Below are positions 7,541 through 13,474 of a DNA stretch of 35,353 bases, piece by piece. This DNA comes from a virus. The notes beneath the pieces were generated by a model, which did no database searches, was not told the DNA's origin, and saw nothing but the letters and a program-made list of their open reading frames with translations. The stretch is taken from positions 1 to 35,353 of the IMG/VR virus record IMGVR_UViG_3300043313_001108; one strand, given 5' to 3'. Each line of letters begins with the position of its first letter. Position 1 is the first letter of the stretch. The translations under genes and the position numbers were made by a program.

Positions 7541-7858
7541 TCAGCCCTCCAGCTCGATGATGCGGGCCGTGGTCAGGTTGTGCGGGTCGGTGTCGTCGTC
7601 ATTCGGGACGTGCTCCACCTGCACGGGCGGGAGGCTCATCACGTGCTCGCGGAACGGCTCGCCGATGACCTCTGGCCTGAGCCCCTCCCGCGCCCGCGCG
7701 CACACCATGCACCCGCGCAGGATCGCGCAGCAGTCCATATGCATCGGGCCGTTGACCTGGTCGCCTGCGAGCGGCTGGCCCTGGGCGCCGACGATCTCAT
7801 GGCGCGGGTGATCGTCGAACGTCTCGCAACCGAAGCACGGGCGCCGGGGGCTGGTCAT
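7541..7858 (-). CDS. Cys-rich hypothetical protein
   Basis: This 105-residue protein starts at ATG 7858. Three cysteine clusters can be seen: CFGC at about 8-11, a CC pair near 43, and CMVC near 50-53, with several His residues between, which suggests a bound zinc. It is not otherwise recognised. No Shine-Dalgarno sequence precedes the ATG, but TATGAT lies six bases before it, so a leaderless start is possible though the -35 is poor. It is followed closely by virion genes and preceded by the hairpin at 7875-7904. Confidence 0.65.
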   Translation of the reverse strand: MTSPRRPCFGCETFDDHPRHEIVGAQGQPLAGDQVNGPMHMDCCAILRGCMVCARAREGLRPEVIGEPFREHVMSLPPVQVEHVPNDDDTDPHNLTTARIIELEG

Positions 7859-7874
7859 GGGGCGATCATACGGC

Positions 7875-7904
7875 GAAGACCCCCGCTGGAGAACGGGGGT
7901 CTTC
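7875..7904. terminator. Hairpin terminator
   Basis: A perfect 11-base stem (7875-7885 against 7894-7904) closes an 8-base loop. It lies between the stop at 7935 and the start at 7858 of two minus-strand genes. No T-run follows on the minus strand, as is common for GC-rich actinophage terminators. Confidence 0.65.
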
Positions 7905-7934
7905 TCAGGGTGCTCCGGTCAAGACCTGCCCAGC

Positions 7935-8243
7935 CTACCGGACAGTCCAGTCGTCCGGGATGTCGCTCGCCCGATCCGCGCTCATCTCCTGCGAGATCTC
8001 TGGCGGCAGTTCCGTGCGCGCCTCCAGGGCGGAGAGCTTCCCGCTGTCCAGGTCGAGCAACTGCCCGCTCTCGACCAGCCGCGCTGCCGCCTCATACCAC
8101 GGCAGCGCCGGATCGTCCGGCGCGACCTGACGCAGGTGCGCCTTCATCGCGGCGAGCGGCAGGCGGGACACGATCTCCGCCGCGTGCTGCAGGATCTCGA
8201 TCGTCACCAGCATGTCCGGATCGATGGCGGCGGGAGCCTTCAC
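7935..8243 (-). CDS. Hypothetical protein, helical
   Basis: This 102-residue protein starts at GTG 8243, overlapping the upstream stop as GTGA. Frames that begin further upstream overlap the 200-residue gene entirely and are shadows. It is predicted to be mostly helical, with an acidic C-terminus ending DIPDDWTVR. No family is recognised. Coupling to the upstream gene and the terminator just downstream suggest a two-gene operon under the operator-type promoter at 8850-8879. Confidence 0.65.
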   Translation of the reverse strand: MKAPAAIDPDMLVTIEILQHAAEIVSRLPLAAMKAHLRQVAPDDPALPWYEAAARLVESGQLLDLDSGKLSALEARTELPPEISQEMSADRASDIPDDWTVR

Positions 8244-8842
8244 GCGCGCGCCATCCAGCGCTCGACCGCGCGGCGGTAGCAGGCGCGCTGACGCGCCGTG
8301 CCGCCCCTGATCGTGACTCCGCCGCCGTTGTCCCAGTCGCCCCGCGCGGCCATGCCGAAGGTGTCCAGCCTGCCGTTCGGGTGCTTCGGGGTGGGGGCGG
8401 CCGGACGCTGGTAGGAGGCGTCCGCACGGCGGTGCCCGCTGCGCAGGGCGGCCAGCCGACAGATGTTGACCATCAGATTGCCGGTCCCGTCCGTCATCTC
8501 CAGCCGCTGCTTCAGCTCTGCGACCCGGACCTTGCGCGCGAAGTTGCGGGCGCCGCGGTTCGGGCCGGGCACGAGCGCGCGGGCGCGTCTGGTGACCCGG
8601 GGCTTCATCGGGTCGGGGAACGGGGGGCCCCAGTCGGGCGCGTGCTCCCCGCCGGTCTTGATGTACTTCGTCAGGTCGGCCCACTCACCGGAGGCGGTCT
8701 GCACTTCGAGTCTCGCGCGTGCCTCGCCCGCCTCCATCGCGCCCTCCATGGCGCTGACCAACGCAACGGGCGTTACGGACATTCCGTACGCGCTGGACTC
8801 CACCTGCTCCCGGATGTCCGGGTCGTTCATGTCGATCATCAT
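8240..8842 (-). CDS. Hypothetical protein under operator-type promoter
   Basis: This 200-residue protein starts at ATG 8842, directly followed by a second ATG. The -10 TAAGAT ends seven bases before the first ATG, so the message is probably leaderless. The N-terminal half has an acidic helical stretch (SAMEGAMEAGEARARLEVQ). The C-terminal half is basic and rich in Arg, with WADLTKYIK, NRGARNFARKVRVAELKQR and a terminal RACYRRAVERWMARA. The basic content would suit nucleic acid or capsid-interior binding (inference). Not recognised. Confidence 0.65.
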   Translation of the reverse strand: MMIDMNDPDIREQVESSAYGMSVTPVALVSAMEGAMEAGEARARLEVQTASGEWADLTKYIKTGGEHAPDWGPPFPDPMKPRVTRRARALVPGPNRGARNFARKVRVAELKQRLEMTDGTGNLMVNICRLAALRSGHRRADASYQRPAAPTPKHPNGRLDTFGMAARGDWDNGGGVTIRGGTARQRACYRRAVERWMARA

Positions 8843-8849
8843 AAGCTGG

Positions 8850-8879
8850 ATCTTAGTGGTACGCCACTGGGCCGGTCAA
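8850..8879 (-). promoter_or_regulatory. Promoter with operator TAGTGG-N4-CCACTg (site 1)
   Basis: On the minus strand, -35 TTGACC (8879-8874) and -10 TAAGAT (8855-8850) are separated by 18 bases. The palindrome occupies 8854-8869, with one change from consensus in the outer half. The start codon lies seven bases after the -10. Confidence 0.8.
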
Positions 8880-8914
8880 CCCCTCCCGCTTCCAGGGGGT
8901 TGACCGGCCCAGTG
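8865..8914. terminator. 19-base-stem hairpin overlapping promoter site 1
   Basis: A perfect 19-base inverted repeat (8865-8883 against 8896-8914) with a 12-base loop follows the stop at 8936 on the minus strand. The distal arm carries a second, inverted copy of the TTGACC -35 box and of half the operator. It probably ends the capsid transcript. Confidence 0.75.
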
Positions 8915-8935
8915 TGCCCAGCCGCAACCGGGGGT

Positions 8936-9517
8936 CTAGCTCACCACGAAGTACGGCGTGCCGCGGCGCGCGGTGAGCGCGGGCAGCACGGACGGCGCCG
9001 TGGTGGTGTAGGTCGCGGTGGTCTCCTCGGAGATCGTGCCCTCCGCCGGCGTGCCGGTGGTGATGGGGGGCGCGATCGTGAGGCCCAGCGTGGTGGGCAC
9101 CGTGCTGGCCGCGATGCATAGGCCGACGCGGTAGACGCCGGACTGCTTCGCCTTCGCCGCTGTCGCCAGGGCGATGGTGAAGACCGTGTTGGCCGCGATG
9201 GCGCCGGCCACCTGGTCGGCCGTCTGGCCCACCAGCTTGCCATCCGGGTCGTAGAGCGCCAGCCACCAGGACGTCATCGTGGCGCCGGCGGTGCCGCCGC
9301 TCACGAAGGACAGGTAGGTGGCCGGGTCGCCGGCCTCCATGGTGACCTTGCTCAGGGTCATCTTGCCCGTGGTGGCGAGCGCGATGGTGGCATCCACCGC
9401 CTGGTCGCGGGGGAGCGACCGGCGCAGGGTCGTGTCCGGGCTGGCCGGGTCGAGCCCGTTCAGGTGCCCCATCGCGTCGTAGATGTTGCGCTTGTAGAGA
9501 CCTCGCGTGCCGCTCAT
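8936..9517 (-). CDS. Probable accessory head protein, beta-rich
   Basis: This 193-residue protein starts at ATG 9517 with an ATGA overlap. Longer frames reaching 10312 overlap the upstream genes and are rejected. The start (SGTRGLYKRNIYDAMGHLNG) is helical. The rest is beta-rich, with WWLALYDPDGKLVGQTAD (about 110-127) and a Thr-rich C-terminus ending RGTPYFVVS, reminiscent of jelly-roll decoration or fibre proteins. It is the last gene of the scaffold-capsid operon before a strong hairpin. No specific family is recognised; the role is inferred from position. Confidence 0.6.
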   Translation of the reverse strand: MSGTRGLYKRNIYDAMGHLNGLDPASPDTTLRRSLPRDQAVDATIALATTGKMTLSKVTMEAGDPATYLSFVSGGTAGATMTSWWLALYDPDGKLVGQTADQVAGAIAANTVFTIALATAAKAKQSGVYRVGLCIAASTVPTTLGLTIAPPITTGTPAEGTISEETTATYTTTAPSVLPALTARRGTPYFVVS

Positions 9518-10092
9518 GCGGACACCCCGCTCTCTGCGGCGGCCGCCGCCTTCAACTGCTCCGCGCGCTCTGCGTCGTACGCGGCGCCGTGCTGAGCGAT
9601 GATGGCCGGCTTGTCCATGGCCTTCGCCTGCTCCGCCGTCCCGCGGCCGGAGTCGACCACCCACTTGCGCCACTCCGTGACGCTGGCGGACTCCTGCGGC
9701 GGCGCCTGGAGCTCGACCTGGGTGGTGCCGGTCGCGCCGGTCTGCGCGTCGCCCTCCCCCCGCTCGTCGTCGGTCACCTTGAAGACCTGGGCGTGCAGCT
9801 TCTCGTTCTCCTTGCGGAGGTCGTCCAGCTCCAGCCGGTTCTTCAGCGACCTGTTCTCCTGGAGGAGCCGGGTGTGTTCTGCGTCGGGCGACTCGTTGGC
9901 GCGGGAGAGGACGTCGTCCACCTCCACGCCATCCAGCGCCGCGATGCCGTAGCCCGCCTGCTTGAAGTAGTAGAGGGCCGCGAGGCCCTCCGCCGTGTCG
10001 CTGGTGACCACGGCCCGGCCGCGTGCGAACGCGACACCGGCGCTGATCCCGGTGAAGCTCGCCACCGGTGCACTGACCTCGAAGCGTGCCAT
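9514..10092 (-). CDS. Accessory head protein with coiled coil and SAP/HeH-like C-terminus
   Basis: This 192-residue protein starts at ATG 10092, overlapping the capsid stop by one base (TAATG). Residues 1-65 form a beta-rich head (ARFEVSAPVASFTGISAG; VTSDTAEGLAALYYFKQAG). A Leu/Glu/Lys-rich coiled coil spans about 72-107. A Gln/Thr linker leads to a short helix-extended-helix near 140-170 (VTEWRKWVVDSGRG..AMDKPAIIAQHG), similar to SAP/HeH-type motifs that bind nucleic acid or act as peptide hooks in phage head-connector proteins. Its position right after the capsid gene suggests a head accessory or connector role. The exact role is unknown. Confidence 0.6.
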   Translation of the reverse strand: MARFEVSAPVASFTGISAGVAFARGRAVVTSDTAEGLAALYYFKQAGYGIAALDGVEVDDVLSRANESPDAEHTRLLQENRSLKNRLELDDLRKENEKLHAQVFKVTDDERGEGDAQTGATGTTQVELQAPPQESASVTEWRKWVVDSGRGTAEQAKAMDKPAIIAQHGAAYDAERAEQLKAAAAAESGVSA

Positions 10093-11099
10093 TACTGCAC
10101 CTGCACCTTCCGGTAGACGCCTGCCGCCTTCGTGTTCTCAAGCACGACGGCGAGCGGGCCCACCTCCAGCTCCGTGAGCTTGACTGCCGCCGGGCTGGAC
10201 CAGTCCGGCAGGAAGGTCTGGAGCAGGGGGACACCGGGCAGGCTCGCACCGTGCAGCGCGTCTTCGCCGAAGCTGACCGCGTAGAAGTCCGTCTCACCTG
10301 CGACGGCAGCACCGATGGGGATGATCGGCGCGGTGCCGTCCATCCGGTCGCCGATGTCGATCAGGACCCAGCCCTTGTAGTCCTCGATGTCCCGGCCCAG
10401 TTCATCGGTGCGCTGGGAGTTGAGACCTGCCCAGCGCATGAGGGACTTGAAGCGCAGGATGCCGACGGTGTTGCTGAGGATCGCGCGGGTGCCGGCGGGG
10501 ACGGCGCCGGGGACGGCGAAGTCCGAGGAGCCGACGGACGGCAGGATCGTGGCGAGCCAGGCGTCGAACTTGTCCAGCGCCTGCTGGGCGAGCACCTGCG
10601 TCACGATCGTCGCGGGGCGGATGTCCAGGGTGGCGCCGTTGACTTCGGTCACGGTGCCGGTCAGGGCCTTGCTCAGCCCGTCGAAACCGCGCGCGTCCAC
10701 GGCCGTGTCGCCCAGCACGATCTCCTGCTGGAGCCGGACGATCGTGGCCTTGCGTAGCTGGGCCAGCTGGAGCTGGATCTGATTCGTGGCCTGGGGCCCG
10801 AGGTTGCGGAGCACGCGGTCCAGCTCGAAGCTGCCACCGAACGGCTTCAGGTTCACGGTCACCTGGTCGAACGTGGCCTTGCCGGGGATGTACTCCTCGT
10901 TGATGTTACGGGGCGCGGCGCTGGCCGGCGTGACGAGGCGGTTGTAGGCGTAGACGAACGTGCCGCCGCCGCCGGCCATCGCGTTGTCATCCCAGACGAT
11001 CTGGTCCCAGAGCCATGAGCTACGGCGCAGGTTGTCCATCACGTGGAAGTCGATGGCGTTGAGCGTGTTCAGCGACGCCTGGGCGAGTGTGATTGGCAA
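10092..11099 (-). CDS. Major capsid protein
   Basis: This 335-residue protein should form the icosahedral shell with the HK97 fold. Features include an N-terminal helix, a glycine loop (NAMAGGGGTFVYAYNRLV), and an E-loop-like segment with AAPRNINEEYIPG. The helical spine carries a long Gln/Leu/Arg-rich helix (about 120-145), and the A-domain is beta-rich. It lacks a protease-type N-terminal delta domain and follows a separate scaffold gene. The start is TTG at 11099, preceded by a near-perfect AAAGGAGG at eight-base spacing, so the rare start codon is offset by a strong ribosome site. Confidence 0.9.
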   Translation of the reverse strand: MPITLAQASLNTLNAIDFHVMDNLRRSSWLWDQIVWDDNAMAGGGGTFVYAYNRLVTPASAAPRNINEEYIPGKATFDQVTVNLKPFGGSFELDRVLRNLGPQATNQIQLQLAQLRKATIVRLQQEIVLGDTAVDARGFDGLSKALTGTVTEVNGATLDIRPATIVTQVLAQQALDKFDAWLATILPSVGSSDFAVPGAVPAGTRAILSNTVGILRFKSLMRWAGLNSQRTDELGRDIEDYKGWVLIDIGDRMDGTAPIIPIGAAVAGETDFYAVSFGEDALHGASLPGVPLLQTFLPDWSSPAAVKLTELEVGPLAVVLENTKAAGVYRKVQVQ

Positions 11100-11146
11100 G
11101 AGGTTCCCCTCCTTTCGTGATCATGGGTGGTGGTCAATGGATCTTA

Positions 11147-11863
11147 CTAGCGGCCGACGCTCGCATTCATCTGCGCCGCGATCGCGTCACGCATCGAGGG
11201 CCGCGCTGTCTCACCCGCGCCGCCGCCCATACCCCCCGCGGCCGGGCCGCTGGTTCCGGGCGTGCGCGCGGGCGTGCCGGGCGTGTTCTTCAGGCGGGGG
11301 TTCGCCTCCACCGCAGCCTTGACCGCGGCTTCGACCTTGGAGCTGTAGTCCGCCGCCGTCGGGTCCAGGTCCTTCAGCGCGCCCTTGTGCGTGAGTACGG
11401 CGGCCACGGTGTCCTCATCCGCATCGAGCTTGCGGGCTGCCTTGCCGATCTCCAGCTGCGACCTGAGGCTGGCGTTCTCCACGCGCGCGGCGGCCAGCTC
11501 CTGGCCGATCTGGGCCGGGTCGACATCCTTGGGCTTCAGGCCCAAGTGCTGCGCCAGCTCATCGAGCACGCTCGCGCGCGCCTTCTCCTGGGTGCCCAGC
11601 CGTGCCTTCGCGTCTGCGTCCGCCGCCGCCTTCGCTACGGCCGCCTTGAACTCCGGCGTCTGGGTGACATCCACCACGGGTGGGGCGCCTGCCGCCGGGG
11701 GTGCTGCTGGTGGTGCCGGAGGCGCGATCGGCGCCGGAGCGCCACCGCCTCCACCGGCCGCAGCACCGGTGCCGCCGGCACCCGCGCCCGTCGCCGGGTC
11801 GTCCCGTCGCACGGGGCCGCGAACGATCGTCAGACCGCCGAGCCCGCTACGCCGCTTGAACAT
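11147..11863 (-). CDS. Scaffold protein
   Basis: This 238-residue protein begins MFKRRSGLGG. Residues about 20-65 are a low-complexity Ala/Pro/Gly region. A long alanine/lysine/glutamate-rich helical core follows (about 70-200), then a Gly/Pro linker and a short C-terminal helix (RPSMRDAIAAQMNASVGR) likely to bind capsid. It has the composition, length and position of a capsid scaffold, directly upstream of the capsid gene. The start ATG 11863 has GGAGGAG five bases before it. It is the first gene of the operon driven by the putative late promoter near 11920. Confidence 0.85.
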   Translation of the reverse strand: MFKRRSGLGGLTIVRGPVRRDDPATGAGAGGTGAAAGGGGGAPAPIAPPAPPAAPPAAGAPPVVDVTQTPEFKAAVAKAAADADAKARLGTQEKARASVLDELAQHLGLKPKDVDPAQIGQELAAARVENASLRSQLEIGKAARKLDADEDTVAAVLTHKGALKDLDPTAADYSSKVEAAVKAAVEANPRLKNTPGTPARTPGTSGPAAGGMGGGAGETARPSMRDAIAAQMNASVGR

Positions 11864-11919
11864 TGAGTCTCCTCCGGAGCGCTCTTCAGCCTGACCACCA
11901 CCGATGACCAGTGATCAGC

Positions 11920-11948
11920 AGGATAGCAGGGCGGCGTCACTAACCGCA
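11920..11948 (-). promoter_or_regulatory. Putative late promoter of the scaffold-capsid operon
   Basis: On the minus strand a -10 TATCCT (11925-11920) lies 17 bases after a poor -35 TGCGGT (11948-11943). Within the spacer is GGTTAGTGACGCC (11945-11933), identical to the upstream half of operator site 10, but the other half is lost. A leader of about 50 bases and a strong ribosome site follow. The weak -35 next to phased repeats suggests activator dependence. Confidence 0.5.
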
Positions 11949-11950
11949 GT

Positions 11951-12020
11951 GCCCGATTCGTTCCGCAGGCTCGCCGGTATGTCCGGTTCCTGGAGATCTT
12001 TTTCAGTCGTGTCCGATTCG
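11951..12020 (-). repeat. Three direct repeats at exact 30-base spacing
   Basis: Copies of G-T/C-C-C-G-G/A-T-T-C (plus strand) lie at 11951-11960, 11981-11990 and 12011-12020. Their period is 30 bases, about three helical turns, so they face the same side of the DNA. The first abuts the -35 of the putative late promoter. A fourth copy at 12140-12149 is out of phase and touches the lone operator. The rest of the non-coding stretch 11864-12234 shows no convincing gene. Confidence 0.65.
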
Positions 12021-12122
12021 GGCCGGTATCGACGTCAACCGAACGGGCAGACCTCACGCCCCCGGGGCGGAGTGTAAGGGGTTGCGAAGGGCGGGACCCC
12101 CTTGCACGGCGGTGACATAAGG

Positions 12123-12138
12123 TAGTGGAGCGCCACTA
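12123..12138. promoter_or_regulatory. Stand-alone operator TAGTGG-AGCG-CCACTA (site 2)
   Basis: This is a perfect copy of the palindrome with no convincing -35/-10 pair at the usual spacing and no start codon in phase on either strand. It is in the intergenic region between the divergent scaffold operon and the 12235 gene. Its right half runs straight into a copy of the TATGTCCGGTTC repeat. Confidence 0.75.
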
Positions 12139-12208
12139 TGTCCGGTTCGTCGCCCGCTCGCCCGGATCGCTGGCGTAAGGGATCTGCGCACATGCTGGTC
12201 AGGGGATC

Positions 12209-12228
12209 TAGTGGCACTCCACTAAGAT
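12209..12228 (+). promoter_or_regulatory. Promoter with operator TAGTGG-CACT-CCACTA (site 3)
   Basis: A perfect palindrome (12209-12224) overlaps the -10 TAAGAT (12223-12228), and the ATG of the next gene lies six bases on. The -35 position (CAGGGG or TCAGGG) is poor, so this promoter may be weak or need help. Confidence 0.7.
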
Positions 12229-12234
12229 GGAGAC

Positions 12235-12438
12235 ATGACTGACTTCGAGAACGCGCGCACGTACGCCGAACTGGTCACCCTCGCCGCGGCGCTGAAGGGC
12301 AAGGCGCTGCAGGCGGCACTGGACGCGGTGGGGCTGGACTTCCTGCGGTCGCAGAGCGTGGCCCGCAAGCGCGAGTCGCTGGCGAACTACTACGGGCGCG
12401 GGCTGGACAGCGCTGCCATCGCCCGCATGACGCGCTGA
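12235..12438 (+). CDS. Small hypothetical protein, operator-controlled
   Basis: This 67-residue helical protein is the only plus-strand gene in the virion half. The ATG is six bases after TAAGAT, so the message is probably leaderless. The sequence has an acidic N-terminus and a basic C-terminal part (RSQSVARKRESLANYYGRG..SAAIARMTR) that could form a helix-turn-helix-like DNA contact, but no family is recognised. It stands alone, bounded by the operator promoter and a strong bidirectional hairpin at 12451-12494. Isolation as a monocistronic unit on the opposite strand suggests a regulatory or host-takeover role (inference). Confidence 0.7.
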   Translation: MTDFENARTYAELVTLAAALKGKALQAALDAVGLDFLRSQSVARKRESLANYYGRGLDSAAIARMTR

Positions 12439-12450
12439 GCGCGGCAGCAC

Positions 12451-12494
12451 AGCAAGAAGCCCTCCCCGCTTGGGGGCGGGGAGGGCTTCTTGCT
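12451..12494. terminator. Strong bidirectional terminator
   Basis: A perfect 19-base stem (12451-12469 against 12476-12494) with a 6-base loop lies between the convergent ends of the 12235 gene and the minus-strand genes. The AAGAAG arm gives CTTCTT on each transcript, which partly serves as a U-rich tail. Confidence 0.85.
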
Positions 12495-12518
12495 GCGTGT
12501 GCTTCTGGTGTTTCACCG

Positions 12519-12653
12519 TCACCAGCGGCGCATCACGGCACGGGCGAACCTGGGGAGGCGACCGGGCGGGCGCTCGACACGCAGGGAGCACCCGCGGCAG
12601 ACGATCGCGCCGCCGCGCCGCCGGCGCCGGAGGTCGTGCACCAGGTGCCCCAC
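12519..12653 (-). CDS. Small basic protein with Cys pair
   Basis: This 44-residue frame starts at GTG 12653, 10 bases after the stop of the membrane protein gene. It has a run of five arginines near residue 9, a CRGC pair, and an Arg-rich C-terminus ending VMRRW. It lies before the terminator and would be the last gene of the minus-strand operon. The composition suits a small zinc-binding nucleic-acid protein, but the frame is short and could be chance in GC-rich DNA. Confidence 0.4.
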   Translation of the reverse strand: MGHLVHDLRRRRRGGAIVCRGCSLRVERPPGRLPRFARAVMRRW

Positions 12654-12663
12654 GCCCGCGAGT

Positions 12664-12966
12664 CTAGCTGGCCGGGCCGCCGCCGGGGGAGCGCAAGGAC
12701 GAGTCCCGGGGGATCGCGATCCCCCGGGAGACCAGCTCCTCCATCAGCCGCTCCTGATAGCGCTGAGCGTCAGTGAGCCGCTGGTTCACCATGACGTGCA
12801 CCTCAGCAATCTGGGCGGTGTTGGCCCGCGTGCCACGCAGGATCGGCAGCAGGACGGTGATAGACGTGATCAGACCGCCGATGGCGATGAGCACGGTCGC
12901 CACGGCGGTGATGATCCCTGCGAGGCTGGACGGATTCATGGGCCCCAGTATGGGGCCCGGCGTCAC
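12664..12966 (-). CDS. Small membrane protein with C-terminal coiled coil
   Basis: The frame starts at GTG 12966 (GTGA overlap with the upstream stop, 100 residues) or at ATG 12939 (91 residues). No Shine-Dalgarno sequence settles it; the overlap pattern used throughout the window favours GTG. One long hydrophobic segment (SLAGIITAVATVLIAIGG..ITVLLPIL) is followed by a polar helical tail (NTAQIAEVHVMVNQRLTDAQRYQERLMEELVSRG). The shape resembles small phage membrane proteins near lysis or superinfection genes, but it is far from the lysis cassette at the right end. Function unknown. Confidence 0.65.
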   Translation of the reverse strand: MTPGPILGPMNPSSLAGIITAVATVLIAIGGLITSITVLLPILRGTRANTAQIAEVHVMVNQRLTDAQRYQERLMEELVSRGIAIPRDSSLRSPGGGPAS

Positions 12967-13256
12967 CAGCTCTCACGGTGTGTGATGGCGGTGATCGCGG
13001 CGGCCGGGACGCCCGCCTTCAGCGCCGCCTTGACGATCTTCAGCTGCGCCTCCCGCTGGGCGCTCCACGAGCGGTTCTGGAGGCGGCGCTGCTCGCCCGT
13101 CTGGCCGTGCATGCCCGCCTCCAGGGCCTCCAGCTCCGTCTTAGTCCAGTCCAGCAACTCCAGGTAGTCAGCCTCCGTGATCTGGCTGAGGCCCTCCAGG
13201 CTGGCGATGGTGAACGGCACGTGGGGGGCGGGGGCGGTGGTGCTCGGCTGCGTCAT
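12963..13256 (-). CDS. Hypothetical protein, operator-controlled
   Basis: This 97-residue protein starts at ATG 13256, seven bases after the -10 TAAGAT of promoter site 4, so it is probably leaderless. After a Pro/Ala N-terminus comes an acidic helix (ITEADYLELLDWTKTELEALEAG). A basic Arg/Gln-rich helix follows (about 50-70), with a C-terminal KAALKAGVPAAAITAITHRESW. The last part looks like a small helix-turn-helix (inference). No family is recognised. It heads a three-gene unit ending at the 12451 terminator. Confidence 0.65.
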   Translation of the reverse strand: MTQPSTTAPAPHVPFTIASLEGLSQITEADYLELLDWTKTELEALEAGMHGQTGEQRRLQNRSWSAQREAQLKIVKAALKAGVPAAAITAITHRESW

Positions 13257-13263
13257 GCCTCTA

Positions 13264-13292
13264 ATCTTAGTGGCGCTCCACTAGGTTGTCAA
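13264..13292 (-). promoter_or_regulatory. Promoter with operator TAGTGG-AGCG-CCACTA (site 4)
   Basis: On the minus strand a consensus -35 TTGACA (13292-13287), a 17-base spacer and -10 TAAGAT (13269-13264) frame a perfect palindrome (13268-13283). The ATG lies seven bases downstream. The -35 overlaps the last codons of the upstream gene. Confidence 0.87.
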
Positions 13293-13474
13293 GCGGTCTT
13301 AAGCTGCACGTATCCGTTGGTCCAGCCGTTGAGTCCGCTCACGCCCACGCGCCGGACCACGTCCGTGACAAGCATGGCCATGACCTCATCACCCTCGACC
13401 GGCTTGCCGCTGTCATCGATCTTGACCTTGCCGATGACCTTGTCATGGCGCACGGACTTGACGGTAATGATCAT
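13289..13474 (-). CDS. Small hypothetical protein
   Basis: This 61-residue protein starts at ATG 13474 with an ATGA overlap with the MuF-kinase gene. It is beta-rich: MIITVKSVRHDKVIGKVKIDD, then VEGDEVMAMLVTDVVRR and GWTNGYVQL. It may be an OB-like or SH3-like small barrel (inference). Translational coupling to the minor capsid gene suggests either a virion accessory or an immunity-like partner of the fused kinase domain, but nothing in the sequence proves this. Confidence 0.6.
   Translation of the reverse strand: MIITVKSVRHDKVIGKVKIDDSGKPVEGDEVMAMLVTDVVRRVGVSGLNGWTNGYVQLKTA

Noticed and set aside
7487-9121. 544-residue plus-strand open frame
   Set aside because: Runs across several minus-strand genes, two hairpins and promoter site 1; low-complexity Arg/Pro sequence with no domain.
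8936-10312. 458-residue reading of the minus-strand frame
   Set aside because: Only the last 193 codons look like protein. The earlier part is Arg-rich antisense-type sequence overlapping two well-supported genes.
11830-12217. Two short minus-strand frames (75 and 60 residues) in the scaffold upstream region
   Set aside because: They span the promoter, the phased repeats and the lone operator, and their composition is not protein-like.
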